Assembly: GCF_001426685.1 (NCBI RefSeq)
Contig: NZ_LMFB01000012.1
Location: forward strand, 232,995 to 296,994
Length of the DNA stretch: 64,000 nucleotides
From: Rhizobium sp. Root483D2
GTDB lineage: Bacteria > Pseudomonadota > Alphaproteobacteria > Rhizobiales > Rhizobiaceae
Direction: 5' to 3'
Below are positions 1 through 9,246 of the stretch, in pieces. Numbering within the stretch: the first letter of the stretch is position 1; each line of letters starts with the position of its first letter. The notes below the pieces were generated by a model. It was not told the DNA's origin, did no database searches, and saw nothing but the letters and a program-made list of their open reading frames with translations. A program made the position numbers and the translations under genes.

Positions 1-187
1 CCTCACTGAAATGATCTCGGCGTAGCACGACGGGGTTCTCCACCTTTGGCCGCGCTGGACCGGTTGCGCGCTCCTCTCAAGCCAACAGAAGTGCTTCCGT
101 TTGCAGATGAAGCGCTCTAGAACAACCGTTCGTGATCAGCCGCAGGCCCGCTCACGATTGATCGCGATCTAGAAATGGACGGACACC
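1..187. other. Non-coding left edge upstream of deoC
   Basis: All three forward frames hit stop codons within the first 24 bases or so, and I recognise no protein on the reverse strand. This stretch therefore looks like the 5' region of the deoC-deoA unit. It contains short inverted motifs such as the palindromic AGCGCT near 111-116 and TCGCGA near 163-168, but I cannot assign an operator. No convincing sigma-70 promoter was found. Confidence 0.4.
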
Positions 188-964
188 ATGATGCTCGAAG
201 CCTCCAATCGCCAGATAGCCGCGCTCGCGCTGTCACTGCTCGATCTCACCGACCTCTCCGACGACTGCACGCCGGCGGCGATCGACAAGCTCTGCGCCAT
301 GGCCCGCACGTCGCATGGCCATACGGCGGCGATCTGCATCTGGCCGCGTTTCGTGGCCCAGGCCCGCAGCATTCTGGGGGCGGGCAGCGCAGTCAAGATC
401 GCCACCGTCGTCAATTTCCCCTCCGGCGACCTGCCGGTCGAAACGGTGCTGGCCGAAACGCGGCAGGCGATTGAAGATGGCGCCGATGAAATCGATCTGG
501 TCATTCCCTATCGCGCCTTCATGGCCGGCGATGAACAGGCGGTGCGCACCATGATTTCCGAGGTGCGCAAGGAATGCCCTTCGCCAGTGCTGCTCAAGAC
601 CATTCTGGAGACCGGAGAATTGAAGGATCGCGGCCTGATCCGCAACGCCTCCCATATCGCCATTCAGGAAGGCGCCGATTTCATCAAGACATCGACCGGC
701 AAGGTCGCTGTGAACGCAACGCTCGAGGCGGCGGATATCATGCTGACCTGCATCCGCGAAAGCGGCCGCAAGGTTGGCTTCAAGCCGGCCGGTGGCGTTC
801 GCACCGTCGGCGACGCCCGCCTCTATCTCACTCTTGCCGCAACGATCCACAGCCCCGACTGGCCGATGCCCTCGACCTTCCGCTTCGGCGCTTCCGGCCT
901 GCTCACCGACATCCTCTCGGTGCTGGAAGGCCGCGAGCCGGTGGCCGGCGCGACGGCCTATTGA
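188..964 (+). CDS. deoC: Deoxyribose-phosphate aldolase
   Basis: Cytoplasmic class I aldolase that splits 2-deoxyribose 5-phosphate into acetaldehyde and glyceraldehyde 3-phosphate, the last step of deoxynucleoside catabolism. The 258-residue protein has the usual family length. Lys167 in the DFIKTSTGK motif fits the Schiff-base lysine, Lys199 in GFKPAGGVRT fits the second active-site lysine, and Asp103 in EIDLVIP fits the proton-relay aspartate. The start has two consecutive ATG codons and the first is used. The stop is followed after 2 nt by the deoA start, so the two form a translationally linked unit. Identification is firm. Confidence 0.96.
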   Translation: MMLEASNRQIAALALSLLDLTDLSDDCTPAAIDKLCAMARTSHGHTAAICIWPRFVAQARSILGAGSAVKIATVVNFPSGDLPVETVLAETRQAIEDGADEIDLVIPYRAFMAGDEQAVRTMISEVRKECPSPVLLKTILETGELKDRGLIRNASHIAIQEGADFIKTSTGKVAVNATLEAADIMLTCIRESGRKVGFKPAGGVRTVGDARLYLTLAATIHSPDWPMPSTFRFGASGLLTDILSVLEGREPVAGATAY

Positions 965-966
965 TC

Positions 967-2280
967 ATGATCCCGCAGGAGGTCATCCGGCGCAAGCGCA
1001 ACGGCGAATCGCTTGAGGGAGCCGACATTGCCGCTTTCATCCGTGGTCTCACGGACGGATCGATCTCCGAGGGGCAGGTGGCGGCCTTCGCCATGGCCGT
1101 GTGGTTCTCCGGCATGAGCCTTGAGGAAACGGTGGCGCTGACGCTTGCCATGCGCGATAGCGGCGATGTGCTGTCCTTCGCGGATATCGGCCGCCCCGTT
1201 GCCGACAAGCATTCGACTGGCGGTGTCGGCGATAACGTTTCCCTGATGCTGGCGCCAATCGTGGCGGCATGCGGCCTCGCCGTGCCGATGATTTCCGGCC
1301 GTGGCCTTGGCCATACCGGCGGCACGCTCGACAAGCTGGAATCGATCCCCGGCTACGATATCAAGCCCTCCGAAGCGGTGTTTCGCCGGACAGTTAAGGA
1401 CGCCGGCTGCGCCATCATCGGCCAGACCGCCGATCTTGCACCCGCCGACCGGCGCCTATACGCCATTCGCGACGTGACCGCGACGGTCGATTCCGTGCCG
1501 CTGATCACCGCCTCGATCCTGTCGAAGAAGCTCGCCGCCGGGCTGCAATCGCTGGTGCTCGACGTCAAGATCGGCAATGGCGCCTTCATGGTAGGGCTTG
1601 AGGAGGCCGAAACGCTGGCGCGCTCGCTGGTCGGTGTCGCCAATGGTGCGGGCGTCAAGACGACGGCGCTGATCACGGACATGAACGAACCGCTCGCCGA
1701 TGCGGCCGGCAACGCCGTCGAAATCGAAAACTGCGTTGCCTTCCTGCGGGGCGAAAAATCCGGCACCCGCCTGGAAGCCGTGGTCATGACCTTCGCCGCC
1801 GAAATGCTGATGACCTCCGGCGTTGCAGCCAGCCCCACGGAGGGTGCAGACCTTGCCGGCCGCGCGCTGAGAAGCGGCGCTGCCCTGGAGCGGTTTGGCC
1901 GCATGGTTCATATGCTGGGCGGCCCTGCCGATTTCATCGAGCGTCCGCAGGCATATTTGGTCAAGGCGCCGGTCCTTCTCCCCGTCGAGGCGCCGTGTGA
2001 CGGCTATCTGCACACCTGCAATGCCCGCGATATCGGGATGGAGGTGATTGCACTCGGGGGCGGCCGCACACGGCCGGACGAGGCGATCGATCACCGTGTC
2101 GGCTTCAGCGGCCTGAAGCCGTTGGGAACAAAGGTCGAAAAGGGCGAGCCGTTTGCGCTGATTCATGCCGCCAGCGACGATGCGGCGTTTAAAGCGCGGG
2201 CGCGGCTACAGGAAATCTACGCGATCGGCGATGACGCCGTGCCGGAGCGGCCAGTGATCGTTTCAAAGATCAGCGTGTAA
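967..2280 (+). CDS. deoA: Thymidine phosphorylase
   Basis: Cytoplasmic enzyme that phosphorolyses thymidine to thymine and 2-deoxyribose 1-phosphate, which deoB converts to the substrate of deoC. The 437-residue protein carries the family signature at residues 110-129 (SGRGLGHTGG core) and the phosphate-binding KHSTGGVGD at 81-89. The open frame extends upstream through deoC in another frame, but the ATG 2 nt after the deoC stop gives the standard N-terminus MIPQEVIRRKR. The last 11 nt overlap the end of the convergent protease gene. Bacterial DeoA and pyrimidine-nucleoside phosphorylase are close relatives; the operon with deoC favours DeoA. Confidence 0.95.
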   Translation: MIPQEVIRRKRNGESLEGADIAAFIRGLTDGSISEGQVAAFAMAVWFSGMSLEETVALTLAMRDSGDVLSFADIGRPVADKHSTGGVGDNVSLMLAPIVAACGLAVPMISGRGLGHTGGTLDKLESIPGYDIKPSEAVFRRTVKDAGCAIIGQTADLAPADRRLYAIRDVTATVDSVPLITASILSKKLAAGLQSLVLDVKIGNGAFMVGLEEAETLARSLVGVANGAGVKTTALITDMNEPLADAAGNAVEIENCVAFLRGEKSGTRLEAVVMTFAAEMLMTSGVAASPTEGADLAGRALRSGAALERFGRMVHMLGGPADFIERPQAYLVKAPVLLPVEAPCDGYLHTCNARDIGMEVIALGGGRTRPDEAIDHRVGFSGLKPLGTKVEKGEPFALIHAASDDAAFKARARLQEIYAIGDDAVPERPVIVSKISV

Positions 2281-2785
2281 GGTGCAAGGCACCGTTCTCG
2301 ACCTTATAGGACGAGAGCTTGTTCAGAAAACTCATGCCGACCAGCATGCCCGACAGCGATTTGTCGGGCAGCACCATCGCCTGGACATCCTTGACCGCGA
2401 TCGTCCCGATCTCGACGCGATCGAGCATGACGGCAGCGCCCTTGACGATGCCGTTTGCCGTATTGGCCCTGGCGGTGAAGGACAAGGATCCCGTCGAGAT
2501 TCCCAGCCGTCGCGCGGTGGATATGTTGATGGCGATCATGCTGGCGCCGGTATCGACCATGCCATCCGCCTTGCGGCCGTTGATGGTGAAGGTGGCGAGG
2601 AAATGCCCGCCGGGGCCTGGCGGCAGCACCACGCTCCGGCCGCCGGTATATGCCGCCGGGCTTGCATTTACCGGTTGGGCAACGGTTGCGGCCTGCGGCC
2701 GCTCAAGATAGGAGGTCGCAAGCCCTGGCAGCACCAAGGCAGCGGCAACGATGCCTCCCGCAAACACAGCCATGCGACCCAGCAT
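2270..2785 (-). CDS. Retropepsin-like clan AA aspartic protease (TIGR02281 type)
   Basis: A 171-residue protein with an N-terminal hydrophobic segment (residues about 5-24, MAVFAGGIVAAALVLPGLA) acting as signal anchor, then one retropepsin-like domain. The active-site motif is ADGMVDTGAS, with the single catalytic Asp of monomeric or dimeric retroviral-type proteases, followed by the family-typical flap and ILGMSFL-like segment (LVGMSFLNKL). The fold implies a periplasm-facing, membrane-tethered protease; its substrate is unknown. The gene is convergent with deoA, overlapping it by 11 nt. Such small proteases are common in Alphaproteobacteria but rarely characterised. Confidence 0.85.
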   Translation of the reverse strand: MLGRMAVFAGGIVAAALVLPGLATSYLERPQAATVAQPVNASPAAYTGGRSVVLPPGPGGHFLATFTINGRKADGMVDTGASMIAINISTARRLGISTGSLSFTARANTANGIVKGAAVMLDRVEIGTIAVKDVQAMVLPDKSLSGMLVGMSFLNKLSSYKVENGALHLTR

Positions 2786-2843
2786 TGATCAACTCCACGC
2801 GTAACCTCGCAAGAGCTAAGCATGACGCCTGCTAACAGGATGC

Positions 2844-2869
2844 AAAAAGCCGCCGGATTTTCCGGCGGC
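2844..2869 (-). terminator. Rho-independent terminator after upp
   Basis: A perfect 9-bp inverted repeat, GCCGCCGGA / TCCGGCGGC at 2849-2857 and 2861-2869, encloses a 3-nt loop. Read on the minus strand it is followed by TTTTT (2848-2844). It lies about 85 nt past the upp stop codon and closes the deoB-add-upp unit. Confidence 0.85.
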
Positions 2870-2953
2870 CATGTGCCGAGTTGTGAAACTGGTTAAAGAA
2901 CCGGCAAGACATTTCCGGTCCGTGTCCCGCCAAGTATGGCCCGCTGTTTGACT

Positions 2954-3583
2954 TTACTTGGTGCCGTACATCCGGTCGCCGGCATCGCCGAGACCCGGCA
3001 CGATATAGCCCTGTTCGTTGAGGTGGCTGTCGATTGACGCGGTAAAGATCGGCACGTCCGGATGTGCCGCCTGGAAATTTTTGATGCCTTCGGGCGCTGC
3101 CAGCAGGCAGAGAAAACGCAGGTTCTTCGCGCCGCGCTCCTTCAGTTTGTCGATGGCGGCAATCGAGGAATTGCCGGTCGCCAGCATCGGATCGACGACG
3201 ATGACCAGCCGCTCGGACATGGCTTCCGGTGCCTTGAAATAATATTCGACCGCTTCCAGCGTTTCATGATCGCGGTAGACGCCGACATGCGAGACGCGCG
3301 CGGAAGGCACCAGTTCCAGCATGCCCTCCAGAAGACCGTTTCCGGCGCGCAGGATCGAGGCGAACACCAGCTTCTTGCCCTCGAGCACCGGTGCCTGGAT
3401 GGTCTCCATCGGCGTTTCGATGGTTTCCATTGTCAGTTCGAGATCGCGGGTGACCTCGTAGCAGAGCAGCGTGGAGATTTCGCGCAGCAAGCGGCGGAAG
3501 CCTGCTGTCGAGGTCTCCTTCTTGCGCATGATGGTCAGCTTGTGCTGAACAAGCGGGTGATTGATGACTGTAACGCCGTCCAT
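2954..3583 (-). CDS. upp: Uracil phosphoribosyltransferase
   Basis: Cytoplasmic salvage enzyme joining uracil to PRPP to make UMP. The 209-residue length is standard. The PRPP loop [12 protein letters not shown] ends at residue 140 and the C-terminal uracil-binding [12 protein letters not shown] is intact. I chose the ATG at 3583 (MDGVTV), which has AGGAGGG at good spacing, over the in-frame TTG two codons upstream. It is the last gene of a minus-strand unit after deoB and add, and a strong terminator follows. Confidence 0.96.
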   Translation of the reverse strand: MDGVTVINHPLVQHKLTIMRKKETSTAGFRRLLREISTLLCYEVTRDLELTMETIETPMETIQAPVLEGKKLVFASILRAGNGLLEGMLELVPSARVSHVGVYRDHETLEAVEYYFKAPEAMSERLVIVVDPMLATGNSSIAAIDKLKERGAKNLRFLCLLAAPEGIKNFQAAHPDVPIFTASIDSHLNEQGYIVPGLGDAGDRMYGTK

Positions 3584-3714
3584 GGCCAAGCCCTCCTGCG
3601 GAATTTGGATTTAAATTCTTTTTTCATGGAAAGGCGAGACGCCGCAAGGCCTGAGCGGCGCTTTCCGGCGTCATCCCCAGCCGAGCGGTTTCATGAGAGG
3701 CACGCAGCTTCGTC

Positions 3715-4683
3715 TCAGAGAGAGGCGAGAAGGCGTGCACGCGTGGGTTCATCGACGAAGGCCGCCTCGATCGCCGTGCGGGTCATGCCGTTGATCTCGT
3801 CATCGGAAAAGCCCATCACCTGCGAGGCGATCTCATATTCCTGTTTCAGCGACGTATGGAAGAACGGCGGATCGTCCGAATTCAGCGTCACCCGGCATCC
3901 GGCCGCATGAAGTGCGTGCAAGGGATGCGCGGCGAAGTCCGCAAAGACCTGCAGCGAAACGTTGGACCCGGGGCATGTTTCCAGCACGATACCCTCGCTC
4001 GCAATGCGCCTGACGAGATCCGCATCCTCGATCGCCCGCACGCCGTGGCTGATGCGCGCCGGGCGAACGTGATCGAGCGCATCGCGCACGCTCGAAGCAC
4101 CGGCCATCTCGCCGGCGTGGATGGTAAGGCCCAGCCCGCAATCGCGGGCGATATCGAAGGCGCGGGAAAAATCCGCAACCGTGTGCATGCGCTCGTCGCC
4201 GGCAAGGTTGAAACCGGTGACCAGCGGATGGTCGCGCCTGGCCGCATAAAGCGCGGTACGCTCGGCAGCGTCTGGCCCCATATGCCGGATGATGGTGATG
4301 ATCATCCGGCCTTCGATGCCGGTCTTTTCTTTGGCCGCCTCGATGCCTGCGGCCAGCCCGCGAATATAAGCATCGCTGCCGATGCCGATCGTATTGCCGT
4401 GATCGGGGGACACGATGATCTCGCTGTAGATCGTGCCTGCCGCGGCAAGTTCGCTCAGATAGGTCTCGGCCAGAAGCGCATAGTCTTCCTCCGTGCGGAA
4501 AAGCTCGGCGACGGCATCATAACATTTCAAGAACTGGGTAAAGTCTGCCCAGACATAGGCGCCGTCCTTGATGATGCCGCTGATATCGACATTGTATTTT
4601 TGCGCCATGATCTGGGCGAGCGCCGGTTGGGCGGCGCCCTCGATATGGCAGTGCAGTTCGGCTTTTTTCAAATATGCGGTCAC
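3715..4683 (-). CDS. add: Adenosine deaminase (or adenine deaminase-like)
   Basis: A metal-dependent amidohydrolase of 322 residues that deaminates adenosine, or possibly adenine, in purine salvage. The zinc-binding HxH is at residues 11-13 (ELHCHIEG). HAGE supplies a further ligand plus the catalytic Glu, SHG supplies the catalytic His, and LNSDDPPFF supplies the Asp ligand. The start is GTG, overlapping the deoB stop in a GTGA 4-nt overlap that indicates translational coupling. Sequence alone does not separate adenosine from adenine specificity in this subfamily; the nucleoside-salvage operon supports adenosine. Confidence 0.88.
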   Translation of the reverse strand: MTAYLKKAELHCHIEGAAQPALAQIMAQKYNVDISGIIKDGAYVWADFTQFLKCYDAVAELFRTEEDYALLAETYLSELAAAGTIYSEIIVSPDHGNTIGIGSDAYIRGLAAGIEAAKEKTGIEGRMIITIIRHMGPDAAERTALYAARRDHPLVTGFNLAGDERMHTVADFSRAFDIARDCGLGLTIHAGEMAGASSVRDALDHVRPARISHGVRAIEDADLVRRIASEGIVLETCPGSNVSLQVFADFAAHPLHALHAAGCRVTLNSDDPPFFHTSLKQEYEIASQVMGFSDDEINGMTRTAIEAAFVDEPTRARLLASL

Positions 4684-5900
4684 AGAAAACTTCTCCCATG
4701 AAGGCCTGGCGCAAGGCCCAGATGTTTGGCAATCGTCTCGCCAATCCCGGCAAAGCTCGGCAGGACGCCGATCGAGCGGGTGCGGATACCCGGCCCGAAG
4801 ACCAGGATCGGCACGCGCTCGCGCGTATGGTCAGTGCCGCGCCAGGTTGGATCGCAACCATGGTCAGCCGTCAGGATGACGATGTCGCCGGGTTTCAGCT
4901 TGCGGTCGAGATCCGGAAGCCGCTGGTCGAAAGCCTCAAGCGCTGCGGCATAACCCGGCACATCGCGGCGATGACCGTAGAGCATGTCGAAATCGACGAA
5001 ATTGGTGAAAACCAGATCACCGTCTTCGGCTTCGTCCATTGTTTTCAGCGTCGCCTCGAACAGTTCCATATTGCCGTTCGCCTTGATCATCCGGGTGATA
5101 CCCTGATGGGCGAAGATATCGGCGATCTTGCCGACGGCATGCACCGTACGGCCAGCCTCTTTCAACCGGTCGAGCAGCGTCGGTTCCGGCGGCAGAACCG
5201 AATAGTCGCGGCGGTTGCCGGTGCGCACGAAGTCCTTGGGCGTGGTCCCAACGAAGGGCCGGGCGATGACGCGGCCGATATTGTAGTCGTCGAGCAGGCG
5301 CCGCACGGTTTGGCAGAATTCAAGCAACCGCTCAAGCCCGAAGGACTGCTCGTGCGCGGCGATCTGGAACACGGAATCCGAGGACGTGTAACAGATCGGC
5401 TTGCCTGTGCGCATATGCTCCTGGCCGTATTGGGCAATGATATCGGTGCCCGAGGCATGGCAATTGCCGAGAATGCCCGGCACGCCGCCCTCGCGGCAGA
5501 TCGCTTCGACCAGGTCCGCCGGGAAAGCGTCGCCTTGCGCCGGGAAATAGCCCCACTCGAAGGCAACGGGCGTTCCGGCGATCTCCCAATGGCCGGATGG
5601 CGTGTCCTTGCCGCGCGACACTTCGCTGGCCGCACCGTAGAGCCCGAACACCCGCTCCGGCAGCGGCATGCCGGCGGGGAGGCGTTTGTTGGCGAGTTTG
5701 GCGGCATGCAAGAGCCCGAGCGCCGCCATATTGGGCAGCGTCAGCGGTCCTTCTCGTAGCCCTTGCCGGTCGCCGGCACCCGCTGCACAGAATTCGGCGA
5801 TATGGCCAAGCGTATCGGCGCCATCATCACCGAATTCGGCCGCATCCGGCGCCCCGCCTATGCCGAAGGAATCAAGAACAAAGAGAAAGGCACGCGCCAT
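4680..5900 (-). CDS. deoB: Phosphopentomutase
   Basis: Alkaline-phosphatase superfamily mutase that interconverts (deoxy)ribose 1-phosphate and 5-phosphate, linking the nucleoside phosphorylases to deoC. The 406-residue length is standard. The N-terminal [16 protein letters not shown] and C-terminal [20 protein letters not shown] motifs carry the metal ligands, and the central PSGHWEI-type motif ([10 protein letters not shown]) is present. It is the first gene of the deoB-add-upp unit and overlaps add by 4 nt. It lies next to the Tad pilus genes. Confidence 0.96.
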   Translation of the reverse strand: MARAFLFVLDSFGIGGAPDAAEFGDDGADTLGHIAEFCAAGAGDRQGLREGPLTLPNMAALGLLHAAKLANKRLPAGMPLPERVFGLYGAASEVSRGKDTPSGHWEIAGTPVAFEWGYFPAQGDAFPADLVEAICREGGVPGILGNCHASGTDIIAQYGQEHMRTGKPICYTSSDSVFQIAAHEQSFGLERLLEFCQTVRRLLDDYNIGRVIARPFVGTTPKDFVRTGNRRDYSVLPPEPTLLDRLKEAGRTVHAVGKIADIFAHQGITRMIKANGNMELFEATLKTMDEAEDGDLVFTNFVDFDMLYGHRRDVPGYAAALEAFDQRLPDLDRKLKPGDIVILTADHGCDPTWRGTDHTRERVPILVFGPGIRTRSIGVLPSFAGIGETIAKHLGLAPGLHGRSFL

Positions 5901-6078
5901 AAACCACCCAGAAATGCTGCCGCAGCGGCAGTACGAATATGATTTTCAACTGACGCAGCTACAGCGCAGGTGAAAGCGCGCAGAAATACGCCGGGGCGGT
6001 GCATATTGCAAATACGCAATATGCCGGATGGTGGTTCCTTTCCTGAATCCGCAATATTATCCGCGCAGCAGGAAAATC

Positions 6079-6687
6079 CTACTTGAAGGCCGGGCAATTG
6101 CTGCATTTTATCTCGGTGCCGAGGCGCTGGCGCATGAAGGTGGTGCGGGAAATCTTGACGCTGTTCAGCGTGCTTGAGGAGAGACCCGGTGCAAAGAGCA
6201 GGATTTTGTGGGGAACGTCCAGTTCCGACCGGACGAGGAACGTATTGGTCGAGGGAATATCGCTGGGTAAATTGACGACTGTGCCGACGGGGTAGGCTGC
6301 ATTGCCAGCCTGATCATAGGACCATGCCACTTCGCCGCGCCCCGGCGCCGTCATTTTGATGCCGGTCATCTTCAACGTGTATTGTTGATCCGTCATCTGG
6401 AAAGGCGACATGACGGCCTTGGCGACGTCCTTCATGCCGTTAAGCGTTGTCGTATCGACGGCCTGCATCTGTGTCAGCACGTCAGCCACGGTGCTGGAGG
6501 CGCGCGAGACTTTCCGGGCGACGTTAAAGCCGACCGAGATTTCAAAACAACCGATATAGGCCATGATCAACAGGGGAGCGATAATCGCGAATTCGATGGC
6601 CCCCGTTCCCTTCCGATCACGCCAGAAGGCACTGAAAGCCTCCAGTTTCCAGGAGAGCAATGCCCTGTGATAGCGCATGGTCTTCAT
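6079..6687 (-). CDS. TadE-like pseudopilin
   Basis: A 202-residue minor pilin-like protein of the Tad/Flp pilus. A basic leader ends in RKGTGAIEFAII: cleavage after Gly27 would put Glu32 at +5, the TadE/Flp prepilin-peptidase pattern. A transmembrane helix follows at residues about 30-50, then an exported domain with a C-terminal CSNCPAF motif. It sits 10 nt after the second TadE-like gene in a two-gene unit. A von Willebrand-domain TadG, which often accompanies such pairs, is absent here. Confidence 0.82.
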   Translation of the reverse strand: MKTMRYHRALLSWKLEAFSAFWRDRKGTGAIEFAIIAPLLIMAYIGCFEISVGFNVARKVSRASSTVADVLTQMQAVDTTTLNGMKDVAKAVMSPFQMTDQQYTLKMTGIKMTAPGRGEVAWSYDQAGNAAYPVGTVVNLPSDIPSTNTFLVRSELDVPHKILLFAPGLSSSTLNSVKISRTTFMRQRLGTEIKCSNCPAFK

Positions 6688-6697
6688 GGAATGCTCC

Positions 6698-7318
6698 TCA
6701 ATAGTTTTCGGCGCGGAAGGCGGACGTCGATACCATCAGATAGTCTCTCGGCATGCTGGTGCCGGCCGGGCGCAGGTTGGTGATAAACGGGCGCACGAGG
6801 TCGGTGACGACTTCCCAGCGATAGTAAGCGCGCACCATGGTCACCGTCGTCGGACCGCCGGGGTTGAAATCGAAAGCTCTGGTATCAAGATTGCCGTCTT
6901 TCCGGGGTATGGCATTCGGGATTTGCGCAAAGGTGGCAAAGCTCCGCACATCGATGAAAAGTTTCGATGGTGTCTTCGCCTCGGTCGCCGAGCAGGTCAT
7001 GATGATGGAAATCTCGTTGCAGAAGGCTTTTCTGAACTGTTCCTTGCTCGTGTTGGTGGCGTTGATCTCGCCGGTCCTCACCTTGCGTGCCATCGTCTCC
7101 GTCGCATTGGCGAAAAGCTGCTCAGCGGTGAACGCGGTAAATGTTTCAAGCGAGGCAAAGATGACCAGCATGAAAGGCAAGGCGAGAAGGGCAAATTCGA
7201 TTGCCGATGCGCCGGCTTTGTCCTTGCACAGGCGCCGCAACAATCCACGGCTGCGCCGGTCTCTGCTAGGACCGTGACTTTCAACGGCCACGGTATTTTC
7301 AATTTGGTCGTTCAACAT
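6698..7318 (-). CDS. TadE/TadG-like pseudopilin
   Basis: A second Tad pseudopilin, 206 residues from the ATG at 7318; an in-frame TTG at 7333 would add five residues. The leader ends in KAGASAIEFALLALPF. Cleavage after Gly36 places Glu41 at +5, matching the Flp and TadE patterns in the same locus. A hydrophobic helix covers residues about 38-58. The exported part has two cysteines (FCNEISIIMTC) that could form a disulfide. The partner TadE-like gene follows directly, so the two are probably cotranscribed and both processed by the CpaA peptidase encoded at 8557. Confidence 0.8.
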   Translation of the reverse strand: MLNDQIENTVAVESHGPSRDRRSRGLLRRLCKDKAGASAIEFALLALPFMLVIFASLETFTAFTAEQLFANATETMARKVRTGEINATNTSKEQFRKAFCNEISIIMTCSATEAKTPSKLFIDVRSFATFAQIPNAIPRKDGNLDTRAFDFNPGGPTTVTMVRAYYRWEVVTDLVRPFITNLRPAGTSMPRDYLMVSTSAFRAENY

Positions 7319-7500
7319 TTCGCCATTCCGCAATGCGCCCCATGGTGAGGCATATTAGGAAGCGACTGTTGATATTTCGTATGTAGGAACGGCGATAATT
7401 TGAATGGAAACCATTACCCAATCATAAGGATTGGCTGCTTCGCTTGCTGCGGCATGAGCCCCTGCTGATATGCCAGCATGAATGCACGGAAAACGGCTGT

Positions 7501-7926
7501 CTAATTTGCAGCGGTTGTCTTTTGTGTCGCGTGCTCTTCGCAATTTGGCGTGCACGACAGCACCGAACGGACTGTCTGGCGAAACACCCGCACGGTGTTT
7601 CCTTCATCGATCGATACCAGAATGCGCTCATCGACGATGGCGTTTCCATCCGTATCGAGGATGACAAGGTTCGTCGTTCCGAAAGAGCGGCCCGTCAGAA
7701 CGATGGTCTTGGCATCGGCGACAGTGGCATCGGCAACGTCGGAATTGCCGACGATGACCTTGCTGACCGGCCGGTCGAGCTTGAGCACCCGCGCCTGGTT
7801 CATGAAAACGGTTAGCATCTCGTCTTCAGCGGCGGCCGGGAAAGCCGAAAACGAAGCGGTAAAAGCCAGAATTGCGAAGGCCGTTGTCAGCAATCGCGTG
7901 CCGATGGCTGTATTGTGCAATGTCAT
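7501..7926 (-). CDS. Secretin N-domain-like pilus assembly protein
   Basis: A 141-residue exported protein with a clear signal peptide (hydrophobic residues about 11-30, likely cleavage near FPAAAED). One domain follows that resembles the N-terminal domain of CpaC secretins (T2SS/T3SS pilus N-domain): LDRPVSKVIVGNSDVADATV and SFGTTNLVILD mirror the CpaC N-terminus encoded at 10053. It lacks the secretin channel domain, so it may be an accessory periplasmic subunit of the Tad secretin. The tail has CTPNCEE. It is divergent from the flp pilin gene across a 306-bp gap. Confidence 0.78.
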   Translation of the reverse strand: MTLHNTAIGTRLLTTAFAILAFTASFSAFPAAAEDEMLTVFMNQARVLKLDRPVSKVIVGNSDVADATVADAKTIVLTGRSFGTTNLVILDTDGNAIVDERILVSIDEGNTVRVFRQTVRSVLSCTPNCEEHATQKTTAAN

Positions 7927-8232
7927 GGCTATGTCCTGATGATGCGGATAGAACCAGCATCCTATGGTTTGGTGAATGAAGCGTTAAATCACTGCCTTTG
8001 GCTCGTTTTAAAGTGAGAAACACTCTCAAACAATGAAGAGGAAACAGAAAGATTGCATTTTATAGGTCTCATTATCAGCCTTTTTACCATGAAAACGGGT
8101 GCCAACCGTTAATCTTCCGGTAACTCTTTTCCTTAAGCGAATTGCAATTCACCCTCTGTAGGTTGTGCTCATCCGATCAACGGAAACAGTTGGCGGCAGT
8201 GCTGAACAAACAAGTGAAGTAGGAGAGATACA
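7927..8232. other. Divergent intergenic region before the flp pilin gene
   Basis: This 306-bp AT-richer gap separates the secretin-N-like gene from flp and must hold the pilin promoter. A TTAA-N7-GTAA element at 8109-8123 is one base short of the CtrA full site TTAA-N7-TTAA; CtrA controls pilA in Caulobacter, so this is suggestive only. A strong AGGAGAG ribosome site lies at 8221-8227. No small gene was found. Confidence 0.4.
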
Positions 8233-8409
8233 ATGACCAAGATTTTTGCACGTTTCATGAAGGATGAGTCCGGCGCAACCGCGATCGAATACGGCCTGAT
8301 CGCCGCCCTCATCTCTGTCGCCCTCATCGGCGGCGCCACAGCACTCGGTTCCTCGTTGAACACGACGTTCACCAACCTGTCCGGCGAGCTTAATAACAAC
8401 CAGCCGTAA
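8233..8409 (+). CDS. Flp family type IVb pilin
   Basis: The major pilin subunit of the Tad pilus, only 58 residues. The basic leader MTKIFARFMKDESG is cut after Gly14 by the family pattern, leaving Ala15 with Glu19-Tyr20 at +5/+6, the Flp signature. One hydrophobic helix (about 17-40) drives filament packing, and the mature tail ends NNNQP. AGGAGAGATACA precedes the ATG, a strong ribosome site fitting an abundant protein. A terminator follows, so the pilin is probably made from its own short transcript. Confidence 0.95.
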   Translation: MTKIFARFMKDESGATAIEYGLIAALISVALIGGATALGSSLNTTFTNLSGELNNNQP

Positions 8410-8436
8410 TAATGCTTGAAGCCGTTTGATTTTGAG

Positions 8437-8465
8437 AAAGCCGCTCCCAGTGGAAGCGGCTTTTT
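8437..8465 (+). terminator. Rho-independent terminator after flp
   Basis: The 9-bp inverted repeat AAAGCCGCT / AGCGGCTTT (8437-8445 and 8455-8463) has a 9-nt loop and a plus-strand T run (8461-8465). It lies 28 nt past the pilin stop, separating flp from the prepilin peptidase gene. Confidence 0.88.
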
Positions 8466-8556
8466 CATTGCGACTGCTTGAATGTACTTCCGCAGCGTGT
8501 TTCACCATTTTTTAAGTGCGGTTGCGTAGATTGAAATCAGCAATTTGGAGAGCAGG

Positions 8557-9069
8557 ATGACACAGGCTATTATCTTTGTAATCCTGCCGCTTTGCCTGGC
8601 CATCGCGGCTATCTCCGATCTGCTCACCATGACCATTCCGAATCGGATACCCCTGATATTGTTGGGCGCGTTCATCTTGGTGGCACCTTTCACGGGCTTT
8701 GACGTCACGATGATCGGACTGCATCTAGCGGCCGGTCTGATCGTTTTTGCCGTTTGTTTTACGCTGTTTGCGATGAACATCATGGGCGGCGGCGATGCCA
8801 AGCTTTTGACGGCTACCGCCGTGTGGTTCGGCCTCAACACGTCCCTGATAGAGTTTCTCATCTATGTCTCATTCCTGGGTGGTCTGCTGACCATTATGAT
8901 CCTGATGTTGCGAAGCCGCGAAGACACCATCCTTGCCGCCGGAATTCCGGTTCCGCATCTGCTGTTCACAGCCAAGAAAATCCCCTACGGTATCGCAATC
9001 TGCGTTGGCGGGTTCCTCGCCTATCCGTCCTCGCCGCTGATGTTGACGGCACTTTCCCAGCTGCGTTAA
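8557..9069 (+). CDS. cpaA: Type IV prepilin peptidase CpaA/TadV
   Basis: Inner-membrane aspartic protease (A24 family) that cleaves the leaders of Flp and the TadE-like pseudopilins. The 170-residue protein has several hydrophobic helices. The two catalytic aspartates are visible: Asp21 in AAISD and Asp80 in the GxGD-type motif MGGGDAK. The N-terminal methylase domain of classical PilD is missing, as usual for the short Tad peptidases. I chose the ATG at 8557, preceded by GGAGAGCAGG, over an upstream in-frame ATG. Confidence 0.93.
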   Translation: MTQAIIFVILPLCLAIAAISDLLTMTIPNRIPLILLGAFILVAPFTGFDVTMIGLHLAAGLIVFAVCFTLFAMNIMGGGDAKLLTATAVWFGLNTSLIEFLIYVSFLGGLLTIMILMLRSREDTILAAGIPVPHLLFTAKKIPYGIAICVGGFLAYPSSPLMLTALSQLR

Positions 9070-9246
9070 TTTTTCTGCACCATCTTGAGGCATTGTCGCC
9101 GGCCGTCAGCTACAAGCGGCGGGACAGATGTCCATTTCTGGTGCAAATCATTTGTTAACCACGAATGTAAGCGTCTCGTTAACTATAATTACACCAATTG
9201 CTGATCAATCTGCAGCGGACATATTCTCGGGCTGCAGGGACAGATC

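Noticed and set aside
2270..2280. Possible frameshift where deoA and the protease gene overlap
   Set aside because: Both proteins have complete, family-typical C-termini; an 11-nt convergent overlap is ordinary.
8109..8123. CtrA binding site upstream of the flp pilin
   Set aside because: TTAA-N7-GTAA has a mismatch and no second supporting site; kept only as a remark in the intergenic entry.
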